Shown here: in pieces, positions 55,361 through 64,000 of the stretch
Layout: every line of letters starts with the position of its first letter
Numbering within the stretch: position 1 is the stretch's first letter
Assembly: GCF_017591425.1 (NCBI RefSeq)
Contig: NW_024466004.1
Span: forward strand, 36,706,501-36,770,500
DNA length: 64,000 nt
Source: Ochotona curzoniae
Taxonomy: Eukaryota > Chordata > Mammalia > Lagomorpha > Ochotonidae
Reading direction: 5' to 3'
The notes under the pieces: model-generated
Database searches by the model: none
What the model was told of the DNA's origin: nothing
The model's input: the letters and a program-made list of their open reading frames with translations, nothing else
Position numbers and translations under genes: made by a program

Positions 55361-57032
55361 CTTTAAAAATAGAAAACTGCATTTTAGTTAAAGGTCACTA
55401 GTACTAACATATAAACTTTTATATCTTTCGCTAACCTGGTATCTAATAACAATTTTTTCTAAAGCACTTAAAATGGCTTGAAAAAAATAAAGTTCAAGAA
55501 TTCCTAAAGCTAAAGAGCTTAATGTCAGTACAACCCACTTCATTTCACAGACGCGTGGGGGAGTAGCTGAAGGCATCACCACATCCCAGCTGCTGGTGGG
55601 AAGACCCAGCAATGCTCTTTGAATGCTTTTCTGGTTTTCATTTGAGAAAGGAACAAAAACAATTACTGCTGAAGGAGTCAGGATACTTGGTATGTAAGAG
55701 CAAGGTAACTAGATATGATGGGCATTCATGCTTGTAGGTGATATTGTTAAACAGTAAATTAAGGATTGGATGTTTCACCAAATTGCATGTTAAGGAAAGC
55801 AGAGCAGAGAGTAGATCCAACCCACCACTGGGCCTGAGATAAACAGGGACTCAAACACTTCAGTACACAGTGAGAAGGAAAGGCACCCACCCTAGAAGCC
55901 CTGGCTTATTAACCTCTTTAAACTTAGTAATACGTTGAAAACCAAAGGCTTTGAAGATCTCACGTAAACAGACTGTTCCAGTGTAATTGGACTTATGGCT
56001 TGGCAGATGGTCTGTGCTTCAAACATACAGTTAATGAATCCCCAAAAATATTCAGATGCCTAAATTCTGTATCACCTTTGTAGCAACACAGTGTGCATAA
56101 TTATATGGCTATGAAATCTTATGATTCTATGTATTGCATGACAGGAACAGACTGGGAGGCAAAAGGCTTGAACACTTCTAACATAGAGCGCAGCATGACC
56201 TGCAAAAATTATGTCCATTTCATTGTTAGCAAATGCATTAATCACAGGCTTTTTCTGAGGATATCCCAAGGTGGTAATGTAGTTTAAAAGGCAGGTGCAG
56301 CGCTCAGGTAATAGCTGTCAAAAGATAAGGACGTCATGAGAAAAAAGAAGGGGATACGAAGATGAAAAGGGGTGGGGAATAGGGCATGAGGATGACCTAC
56401 ACTACAAAACAGCAAATCTGTCCCGGCTGTGAGGCCAGCGCTGACATGCAGAAAATCTTTGTCCCTGTAGGACACAATGACCTCCTCACATTAAATTAAA
56501 ACATTTTTCACCTTCAAGGCATTGGGAATTGATTCCAGATTTATATTTCTGAATGTAATAGCAAAGCAAGCCGGTCTCATATACCAAAAATCATCATAAA
56601 AACTAAAGAAAAATAGGACAGTATCTAAGGAGCATGCTATTAAAAATAGTGCCAGGCAAAAAATAAATGCTAACAGGCAACATGAACCGATTGGTGCTGC
56701 AGGCCAGGCTAAGAAAGAAAGAATGCTCTTACTAAGAGGCTGCTTTGTTTTGTTTAATTTCATGATTGCTGTATTAGGGAGGCGCAATTATAATTACTTT
56801 TTTACAGATGAATAAACTGAACTAGACAGGTAGTGATATTCTGAAGCTGTGCAACAGGTGGTAGAACTAAGCTCCCAAACCAGATTCTCTAAATCCAGAC
56901 CATGCTTAGCCATGAGAAATGTGCACACTAGTCAAATTATTACTTGCTCATATTTCTCAGAGATTCGTATGTCTTATTTTTGTAATTAAAGGATCAACAA
57001 CAAACTCATCAATGGCTGAAGAACTGTCATAC
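55361..57032. other. Intron, nothing recognised
   Basis: About 1.7 kb without a recognisable exon or repeat. A small MIR-like string may lie at 56,800-56,880 (ttttacagatgaataaactg, aagctgtgcaacaggtgg) but is too short to call. Confidence 0.45.
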
Positions 57033-57173
57033 CTGCTGATAGCCTTGAAGAAGTGTCTCTTGTTCTTGTATTTCTTTTTGAATTTGCTTCAGTTTTTCTC
57101 CAGTGACAGGGTCAGTTGGTTCTCCAAAATGTAACCACTTTTGTTTTTTGTTTGTTTCTTCAAAGCTACTTAA
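57033..57173 (-). CDS. CEP162: CEP162 exon with [16 protein letters not shown] motif
   Basis: This 141-nt exon (47 codons, phase 0 to 0) has acceptor CCCCCAAAG and donor CAG|GTATGA. It encodes [20 protein letters not shown] followed by [20 protein letters not shown] and LLQGYQQ. The short WLHFGEP...DPVTGEKL segment interrupts the coiled coil with Pro, Gly and aromatic residues. It is highly similar to what I remember of the human protein. Heptad sequence resumes after it. Confidence 0.96.
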
Positions 57174-57678
57174 CTTTGGGGGAAAAAGCAGAAATTGTTA
57201 TATTTGGGGGAATAACATGATGAAGTAAAAATTGAGTCAGAAAGTGATTATTCCCTAGAATCATCTGATAAAGCTGACCACATTACAATGAGACATTAGA
57301 GTTAAATCAGCACAGTGGTGTTGTGTGCAGATGGTTCTGGCAAGCAGAATAAACTCAGATACGCTACATAGTGATGGGCCCAGAAAGTGAACCTTCTATA
57401 CAGCAGTTTTTGCTGAAACTTGTATTTCTTTAAAGGTCAAAATGAACTGAGATGTTCCACAAAGCATTGTTAACAGCAGAAAACCATGAAAATGAACCAG
57501 GTTAAATTTAGAGGCCCCCAGCACCCCTAAGGAATTTAATTTTAGGCTCTTCAGTAAGAAAGCACTCTCCTGAGACATGTCCATATTTTCTATAGAGCAA
57601 ATATATCAAGTCAAAGAGTTCCATGTACCAAGGATGGCAATGTGTTTAGAAGGAAAACTGAAACAATGTGTGTAGTAC

Positions 57679-57906
57679 CTTAGCTTGAAGAATATAATTG
57701 TCTTGATTCAATTTGAAGAGTTCTTTTTCCTGTTGTCTCTTTAGTTCTTCCAACTTATTTTCTAGATCTTTCTCCTTTTCTGAGAATGTGACTTTGATTT
57801 GTTCAATCAGGGCTTGTGCACCCCTCCACTTGTCTTCAGCTTCCTGAACTCTTTTAAACATGAGTAACTCTTTCTCCTTGTTTCTACCACAGTATCCTGA
57901 GGAATC
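57679..57906 (-). CDS. CEP162: CEP162 exon, start of coiled coil
   Basis: This 228-nt exon holds 76 complete codons (phase 0 to 0), with acceptor CCTTAAAAG and donor AAG|GTACTA. It starts DSSGYCGRNKEKELLMFKRV and moves into a strongly charged helix with EKDLENKLEELKRQQEKELF. This marks the beginning of the long central to C-terminal coiled coil, at about residues 158-233 of the portion encoded in this window. The exon shows no break or odd composition. Confidence 0.95.
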
Positions 57907-58167
57907 CTTTTAAGGAAAAGCATTTCTTCAATGTAGTGGATATACATAGACATTTGGGATGGAGGTGATTAAGAAAAAAAAAAAAAGCAAACACAAGAAA
58001 AATGACATCAAAGTGTTCTACTATATAAGCAAATAAATATATGTTCAACAAACAGAATATCACTGTAAAAATGAAATTGTATTACTTGTGTTTTTATTTG
58101 TGATTCAGTTTTAATGCCATTTTAGAATATCAAGAATTATATGAATAATTTGAAATCTAATACCTAC

Positions 58168-58301
58168 GGTTTGAGATTGAAAATACAAGTCAATTTCTGT
58201 TGGCTCTTCATGCTTCTCAGGGGCAGCCAACCAACTTTCAGTTTTGGGAGCTGGTTTACCCAGAGCTGCAGGTTTGATGACTCTTGTTTCAGTTAAGATT
58301 T
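58168..58301 (-). CDS. CEP162: CEP162 exon, pre-coiled-coil linker
   Basis: This 134-nt exon encodes ILTETRVIKPAALGKPAPK and then TESWLAAPEKHEEPTEIDLY with FQSQT at the end. It enters with two bases of a split glutamate codon and ends in phase 0. Two donors overlap here, ACC|GTAGGT at 58,167 and GTAG|GTATTA four bases downstream. Only the first joins in frame to the next exon, which begins in phase 0, so I ended the exon at 58,168. The region is low in heptads and probably disordered. Confidence 0.92.
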
Positions 58302-58825
58302 CTAAATAGCATAAACAATGGATAAAAGCACCGTTGATTCCAAGTTGAATGCATATTCAGTAATTATGTAACAATAAGTATAAACACAGCAGGAACACCA
58401 ACACAAAGTGAGGATTTTAACCTCGATAGCTGCACAACATTAGCACAGCTGTTTCCCTAGGACAACTGAGATGATGTACCCCATGATCAACACTTTACTC
58501 AACTTGACACAGATGGCTAATTGATCCAGGACAAGCCTAATGACAAATGGAGCTAAATAAATGTGAGAAGAATGTAGGTTACGTTTAGGACTCATTGTTT
58601 TTACACAAGTAACTCTTTTGAGCGTTCATAGTAACAAGAATTTCTAAATGAAAATTCAAAGAGCAGCTAATAATTTTATGAAGTGCTTTACTTCAGATAA
58701 ACTGGGCATTTGACACATACTGTTTATAAACAATGTATACCAAGATTCTGTGGGGTCTACATAATAAAAGAAGCTGCATGGAAAACTATCAATTAATGTA
58801 AATTTGATTTTAAAAGGTTCATAAT

Positions 58826-59107
58826 GGGCCTAGTGCTGTACTATAGTGGGTAATGCTGCCACCTGCAGCACTGGCATTCCATTTGGGCCCAGTTTAGAGT
58901 CCTAGCTGCTCCACTTCAGATCCAGCTCACTGCTAATCTGCTTAAAGAAAGCGGCAGAGGAGGGCTCAAGTGCTTGAGTTCCTGCAACCATAAGAGAGAT
59001 GTAGATGAAACTTGTAGCTCCTGGTTTTGGGAGTCCTGGCCATTGTGGCCATTTGTGGAGTGAAATAGTAGATGGGAAATCTCTGCATTTCAAATAAATA
59101 TTTTAAA
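58826..59107 (+). repeat. CSINE, plus, old
   Basis: The head is gggcctagtgctgtactata; the body has gatccagctcactgctaatc and gagtgaaatagtagatggg. The tail is catttcaaataaatatttta. Confidence 0.87.
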
Positions 59108-59582
59108 GAGGACTGATAATACATTTATAATGTCCTGTAACACATATGTATATGCATTGCAAATCAAATGTGACTAATGTATAAAATATTCCAATTTCAG
59201 CTATGAAAATGACCTGTTAAAATTTCTAAACAGCAGAAATAATTCTAAGGACAATATGTTATTCAGTTAATAATAAGCAACATCAAAGGAAACAGAAGGG
59301 ATTTTAAAACCCACATTCATATAGTACAAGTCCGTAACTGAACACTCAATGAACATTATTTGATTGCCTTAGAGGCAGATGAAGATATTCAACAGTAACA
59401 TTTTTCAAAAAATTTAAAAATGCTAACTTTTTAAATGTAGAGTTAAACTTTTCAAAAACAGTGTTACACTTGATTGTTAAAGTCAAAAGAAAAAACAAAT
59501 TACCAACACCTTCTCATTGAAAGACTTTCTTCCAATCTTTTACTCCAGATGTGCAAAAATTTTTCTTAAAGAATAATGACTA

Positions 59583-59895
59583 TAGGGGCCAACACAATGA
59601 CTCAACAGTCTAATCCTTCACCTCCAATTGTAGCATCCCATATGGGTGCTGGCGTCCCAACTGCTGCACTTCCCATCCAGCTCCCTGCCTGAGGCCTGGG
59701 GAAACAGTGGAGGATGGCCCAAGTCTTTGGGATCCTGCACCTGCGGGGAGACCAGGAAGAAGCTCCTGGTTTCAGATCAGCTCAGTTTCTGGGTTGCAGC
59801 CATTTTGGGAGTGAACCAGCAGATGTAAGATCGCTCTGTTTCTCCTTTTCTGTGTAAATCTGCCTTTCCAATAAAATACTAAGTAAATAAATTAT
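59583..59895 (+). repeat. CSINE, plus, inverted-pair partner
   Basis: The head is aggggccaacacaatgact. The body has cccatccagctccctgcctg and gagtgaaccagcagatgta; the tail is tttccaataaaatactaag. The next copy starts within about 5 bp in the opposite orientation. Confidence 0.93.
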
Positions 59896-59899
59896 ATTG

Positions 59900-60190
59900 A
59901 AAAGTCAGATATCCAGAGAGGAGGAAAGACAGACAGATCTCTCATCTGCTGATTCACTCTCCAAGTGGTCGCACCGGTCAGAGCTCAGCTGATCCGCAGC
60001 CAGGAACTTCTTCACATCTCCCATGCGGGTGCAGGGTCCCAAGGCTTTGGGCCGTCCTCTACTGCTTTCCCAGACCACAAGAGGGAGCTGGTTGAGAAGT
60101 GGGACTGCTGGGATTAGAACTGGTTCCCATATGGGAACCTGGCACATTCAAGGCGAGAACTTTGGCCACTAAGCCACCATGTTGGGCCCA
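59900..60190 (-). repeat. CSINE, minus, inverted-pair partner
   Basis: Starts tgaaaagtcagatatccaga with agatctctcatctgctgatt, then tctcccatgcgggtgcaggg. The B box is gggattagaactggttccc and the head accatgttgggccc. The short tail suggests it inserted into the tail of the plus copy. Confidence 0.93.
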
Positions 60191-60217
60191 TAAAAAACAA
60201 ATCTTGTTCACATACAA

Positions 60218-60220
<3 letters not shown>

Positions 60221-60264
<44 letters not shown>
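60221..60264 (+). repeat. (CA)22 microsatellite
   Basis: About 22 uninterrupted CA dinucleotides lie just beyond the inverted SINE pair. The tract is likely length-variable. Confidence 0.97.
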
Positions 60265-60266
<2 letters not shown>

Positions 60267-61084
60267 GGAAAAGAATCATGACTATAGTTATAGTGTATAA
60301 TATAAGTCTTGGGAGAAACTTGTTAAAGCACTATTAAAGAAACTCTATGAATTTCTGGAAGTTCATTCATGTAACCAATGACTAGGCTGTGATTTGCCAG
60401 TGTAAGATTCTCCTTAGCACGAAGGGTTATTATCCTGCACAGCTGTAGTTGTTAGCTCTTCGGCAGCAGAATGCTCTCTGCTCTCTTCCTGAGTTTTCAG
60501 CTACCATTTCTCTCTCAGTGAGCTAAAGTATCTTAAATAATTCTCTCCCACATTGGTACATGGGCATCTTCTCCCTTTCTACATGAAAAAACATTTGCTT
60601 CAATCTAAAAGGCAAACAGGAAGACAAGACAGAATTTGGAACATGTGGCTCCTTCTTGAAAAAAAAAAAAAAACTTGAGAAAACTGTGCCAAATATGAAA
60701 CCAATCAAAATAATTCTATAATGGAGAAACTATGGCATGGAGCCTGGAGGAAAGAAATCAACCTGTTTAATCAGAACTAAGACTGAAACCAAAAAGCAAA
60801 GGGGATTGATGATGATTCCTCTTTCAACAGAATATGGTACTTTGAGCAAATGAAATGAAAACCAACAGAAACATGTAGAAGGCCTGTGAGCTAGGAAAAC
60901 ACATTTCTTTATATTTCAAATAAGGGAAGGAATTAATGAAAAAAAGTCACCTTGAAACAATACTATATCTAGGGCAATCTGTGTTTTAACAGTCTACATA
61001 TTAAATATTTGGAAGTTACAATGTTTTAGGGTAAATTTAAAATATTTTTCTTCTTATAAAGTAAAGCTAATTTTATTTTGAAAA
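60265..61084. other. Intron, nothing recognised
   Basis: Unassigned sequence with an A-run at 60,660-60,674. Flanking exons join without it. Confidence 0.5.
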
Positions 61085-61356
61085 TCGGGGCAGGCATTAC
61101 GGTCTAGCTGCTTGGAATGCCAATATCCCATACAGGAGTCCCCATTTAAGCCATAGATTCACTTTTGATTCTGCTTCCTGCTTCTTCACACCCTGGTGGG
61201 CAGTGGGAGAAAACTCAAGCAGCTGAATCCCTGCTACCCTCATGAGAGACCATAAAGCATTTCTGGGTTCCTGGCTTGGCTCTGCCATGGCCGTTGTAGG
61301 TATCCAGGAAATGAATCAGAAGATGGGTATGGGTTTGTGTGTCTGCCTTCTATAGC
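61085..61356 (+). repeat. CSINE, plus, old
   Basis: The head is cggggcaggcattacggtc and the body has gattctgcttcctgcttct and aaatgaatcagaagatggg. It ends at tgtgtgtctgccttct, without a tail. Confidence 0.8.
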
Positions 61357-61489
61357 AACTTTCTTCTGTAATGGATTACAATCCAATGCAACAATTCTAC
61401 TCCTCCTACTCACATTTAATTTACTTTTCACAGACACCTGCTTGTTGACTAGGACACCTCTTGTGAGATCCCAGGTTGAGTTCTTAGGG

Positions 61490-62083
61490 ATTGGCATTGT
61501 GTTAAGCTGCTGCCTGCAATGCTAGTAGACCCTCTGAGTGCTCGCTGGGGGACCAGCAGCTCCACTTGGGACCAGCTCTTTATAATGCTGTGGAAAAGCA
61601 GTGGAAGACGATGGTTCAGGTACTTGGACTCCTGCTGCATACATGGGAGACGTGCATGGGGTTCCAGCCTCCAGGCTTGAGCCTGCTCCAAGACTGGGGC
61701 AGGAACCAGCAGATTGGAAAAAAAATTAAAGATTTTCATTTTTACTTTAAAGGCAGATCTATAGAGAGAAGGATAGACAGAGAGAAACATCTATCCACTG
61801 GTTCACTCCCCAGGTAGCTGCAATGGCTAGAGCTGAGCAGATCTAAAGCCAGGAGCCAGGAGCTTCCTCCAGGTCTCCCATGTGGGTATAGGGTCCAAGG
61901 CCTTGGGCCATCCTCTCCTGCTTTCCCGGGCCATACACATGGACATGAAATGCCGCCTATATGACATTCCAGTGTGTGCAAGGTGAGGATATAGCCACTA
62001 ACCTATCGCTCCAGGCCCGAAAATGTGTCTCTCTGCCTCTCTGTATCTTCGCCTTTCTGATAAACTAAAAAAATCCTTAAAGA
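61490..62083 (+). repeat. CSINE, plus, split by a nested CSINE
   Basis: The first part is 61,490-61,724 (ttggcattgtgttaagctg, gctgtggaaaagcagtggaa, ggaaccagcagattgg). The last part is 62,020-62,083 (tgtgtctctctgcctctctg, tcgcctttctgataaac). The minus copy at 61,726-62,019 sits exactly where the two halves join. Confidence 0.85.
61726..62019 (-). repeat. CSINE, minus, nested in the plus copy
   Basis: Starts aaagattttcatttttactt, then ctatccactggttcactccc, tctcccatgtgggtataggg and gctttcccgggccatacac. The head is ctatcgctccaggcccg. It is younger than its host. Confidence 0.92.
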
Positions 62084-62231
62084 AAAAGATGAATTCTCAG
62101 CTCATCTTTCTTTACTGCTTAGCACCAAATGACTGAGAAAATTCTTCTTAAAACAACTCTAGCTTTGTCTTTCGGATTCCACCTGCTTTTAGGTTTCCTC
62201 CAATCTCATTCAGTCTTCTAATTCTTTTCTG

Positions 62232-62510
62232 CCTTTTTTTTTTTTTTAAGATTTGCTTGTTTATTTGCAAGGCACAGAGAGGGAGGACAGCCACTGGTCC
62301 ACTCCCTAAGTGGTCAGAGTAGCCAGGTTCTAGTGAGGTGAAAGCTTGACAGGAGCTTCCAAGCAGGTGGCAAGGGCTTAAGTCAACTTCTGTTGCTTTC
62401 CCAGGTGCAGTAGCAGGAAGCTGGATCAGATGCAGAACAGCCAGGATCTGATTCAGCAGCATTGTGCAGTGCCAGCTCTGTAAGCACTGGCTTAAGCCAA
62501 TCCATTTTGT
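62232..62510 (-). repeat. CSINE, minus, old
   Basis: The T-run tail at 62,228-62,248 is followed by aagatttgcttgtttatttg, ccactggtccactccctaag and gcagtagcaggaagctgg. The head is near cactggcttaagccaatcc. Confidence 0.87.
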
Positions 62511-62936
62511 GGACTCCTCATTTTGAACACTTAAGGTTAACATGTTAAAAATTACCTCTGTCAACTCACGCATCAAACAGACAACTCAAAATTAACATCT
62601 CAGAAGCTTAAGTCTTCTCTCCATGTGCAACCCTATTTTACTGTAGGACTCCTTATTCCAGCAGAGTAATTCCATCCTTCCATGTGTTAAAGCTTTGAAA
62701 TTTAGTAACTCAAGACTAATTCCTCTGATTTTTGGTTCTGCCTTCTAAACATATCCTTACCTAATCATTTATTATCTCCATCCAGTGCCACTACCCTGGG
62801 TCAAGCTCCAGAAATGAAATCCTATATATTGCATTTCAGAAGAATGTAGTATCTTAAAATAAATTCACTTCATGAAAATGAGGGAAGAAATAAGCCACAG
62901 GTACAGAAATATATTATAACAAAAGAATATAATTAC
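62511..62936. other. Intron, nothing recognised
   Basis: Unassigned sequence between the last SINE and the 300-nt exon. Confidence 0.5.
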
Positions 62937-63236
62937 CTTTTTTCCTAGCTTGATGTGAGGAGGAAATAGATCTCACGCTTCTGTTTTTCATAATGTCCTT
63001 TGAAGTTTTCTTTTCAAGAGTAGAAAACCCCTTGAGTGGGGAACTGGGCTTGCCATAGCCTGAGCTCCTAACTGATGCATACAATCCACTCTGGTTTTTT
63101 TTTTTAAGCAAAGGAGGTGCGCTTCGGGCCTTCTTGTATGGCACCTGTTGACCAGTTACAGCCTCTTCTCCAGAACTGAGTTGAGATCGAAAAGTCTGTA
63201 TACAAAAACCAAATTCTTCAGCGTGAATTTCAACTA
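62937..63236 (-). CDS. CEP162: CEP162 exon, Ser/Lys/Pro-rich linker region
   Basis: This 300-nt exon (acceptor TTCCTAACAG, donor AAAG|GTAATT) encodes about 100 residues starting VEIHAEEFGFCIQTF and containing ARSAPPLLKKKNQSGLY and RSSGYGKPSSPLK. The sequence is basic and rich in Ser, Pro and Lys with no heptad pattern. It is therefore the disordered stretch before the main coiled coil rather than part of it. It starts with two bases of a split codon and ends with one base, G, which becomes glutamate with the next exon. The match to my memory of mammalian CEP162 is good. It is separated from the next exon by a 4.6-kb intron packed with repeats. Confidence 0.93.
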
Positions 63237-63703
63237 CTGTTAGGAAGGAAAAGTTAACATACAGCAAAATGCTAGTGATGACTCAACAATACTGTTTGTA
63301 AAAAGCAAACAACTATAATAAGGTTCTCTAATTCGAATCTTGGTACTTTGCAATCCATTTTCAAAGCCAGCATTAAAACAGGGTAAAGTAGATTATAAAG
63401 CAAAATAGTGCTACTGGAAAGCCAAATTTGTAATTATTAAAATGAACAGGAAGACAGCAAGGAAAAATATATTTTGAAATGACATTTGAAATCTTACCTT
63501 TCATTCTGAACTTCTCAAGATGTCATAAAAAATTTATTGAAACCTTGACTTATTCCACAAAAAATTGGAGATTTATAGTAAATATACAACTCATAATTAT
63601 AAAATACAAATAGGATATTGAGATAGAATGATAAAGCAGAATGTCAAGAATAGAGGAAAAAGGGATAATGAAGCATAAATATCTTCAGTGAACTCTCACT
63701 TAC
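63237..63703. other. Short intron between microexon and next exon
   Basis: This 467-bp AT-rich intron has GTAAGT at its 5' end (63,703) and TTCCTAACAG at its 3' end (63,237). No repeat is recognised. Confidence 0.6.
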
Positions 63704-63740
63704 CTACAATGTGAACTGTTGGAAAGACTGACAATGAATG
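63704..63740 (-). CDS. CEP162: CEP162 microexon (first exon in window)
   Basis: This is a 37-nt candidate exon. On the minus strand it follows a T-rich acceptor ending TTTTCATTGTAG and ends at a strong donor, TAG|GTAAGTGAG. It begins in phase 0 and encodes HSLSVFPTVHIV plus one base. That base completes a valine codon with the first two bases of the next exon, so the reading frame stays open. It is too short for simple ORF detection. The call rests on splice signals and phase, not on recognised family sequence, so it is less certain than the other exons. An alternatively spliced or spurious exon is possible. Confidence 0.62.
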
Positions 63741-64000
63741 CTACAATGAAAACAAAGTCTTTTTTTTTTCTTTTACTATCCAAATTCTGGGCTATCTTTG
63801 CAAAAAAAAAAAAAAAAGGCGGGGGGAGCAGAAATAAAAGGACTACTGTGAAGAACAGCTTCTGAAAGAAGTGCTACATTTAATTTGGAGACTGGAGCTA
63901 TGCCCATAAACACCACCCACAAATCTTTACTGTGAGGTTAGTATGCAATCAGTTCCCAGCTTAAACAGCACACATTTATCAATAGTGTCTTACATATTTG
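63741..64000. other. Start of the preceding CEP162 intron
   Basis: Acceptor-side intron sequence with T-runs at 63,760-63,769 and an A-run with G-rich end at 63,802-63,827. No further upstream exon was found before the window edge. Confidence 0.5.

Larger units (their letters stand above)
27300..63740 (-). other. CEP162: CEP162 gene, 3' portion (16 coding exons)
   Basis: This entry is the gene model; the exons are listed separately. Read on the minus strand, the exons are 63740-63704, 63236-62937, 58301-58168, 57906-57679, 57173-57033, 55360-55248, 54491-54386, 48694-48568, 47401-47238, 46141-46040, 41822-41610, 38620-37971, 36904-36763, 34211-34113, 28975-28841 and 27509-27300. Together they hold 2,901 nt, or 966 codons plus stop. 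Each junction has AG/GT signals and a compatible phase, so no exon is missing inside the chain. I recognise the product as CEP162 from remembered human sequence. It is a coiled-coil, microtubule-binding protein of the distal centriole that acts in transition-zone assembly and primary cilium formation with CEP290. The N-terminal part, promoter and 5' UTR lie beyond 64,000. Confidence 0.93.

Noticed and set aside
60181..60281. Cys-Val repeat ORF
   Set aside because: It is a translation of the (CA)n microsatellite.

Overview
This is mammalian nuclear DNA, almost certainly from a lagomorph and most likely a pika (Ochotona). The evidence is about 40 copies of the lagomorph CSINE (C repeat), a tRNA-derived SINE. 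The young copies end in the form I associate with pika (a TATATCTGACTTT- or TATATCCGCCTTTCC-like block before AATAAA) rather than the rabbit CTTTCAAATAAATAAAT ending. The species call rests on remembered repeat consensus and was not searched.

The one gene I can identify is CEP162 (KIAA1009/QN1 homologue), on the minus strand from 63,740 down to 27,300. I placed 16 coding exons by GT/AG splice sites. All 15 junctions join in phase without a stop, giving the C-terminal 966 residues plus stop. The full human protein is about 1,400 residues, so roughly the first 440 lie beyond the right edge. The product is a long coiled-coil, microtubule-associated centriolar protein that marks the distal centriole/axoneme and helps assemble the ciliary transition zone with CEP290. 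The 5'-most exon seen is a 37-nt microexon. The stop is TAG at 27,300-27,302, with a possible polyadenylation signal at 27,166-27,171.

Positions 1-27,165 lie downstream of the gene and contain no gene I can recognise. They are repeat strata: minus-strand LINE-1 3' fragments (2.4-3.5 and 22.9-24.4 kb), a MaLR-type LTR (9.26-9.77 kb), many CSINEs, and a nested retroviral block at about 13.4-22.3 kb. In that block a broken minus-strand ERV-L (RT, possible RNase H, integrase and dUTPase pieces) was split by a second, LTR-flanked provirus (15.9-20.46 kb). The second provirus in turn received another LTR (about 16.7-17.68 kb) and a young CSINE (19.48-19.83 kb).

The most unusual element is a composite retroposon family present four times (about 3.5-5.7, 10.9-12.5, 14.04-15.38 on minus and 39.66-40.68 kb on plus). 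Each copy has a GC-rich, tandem-repeat-like 5' part, a roughly 0.6-kb unique 3' part and an A-rich end. The 14-kb copy has a perfect 14-bp target-site duplication and sits inside the ERV-L integrase. The layout resembles hominoid SVA elements; I cannot check whether the family is already catalogued.

The CEP162 introns (27.5-63.7 kb) hold CSINEs of all ages, old MIR/L2-like remnants, two LINE 3'-end fragments, a mariner-like MITE and microsatellites. Coordinates of repeats are approximate to about 5-20 bp unless a target-site duplication is given; exon boundaries are exact as read from the splice sites.
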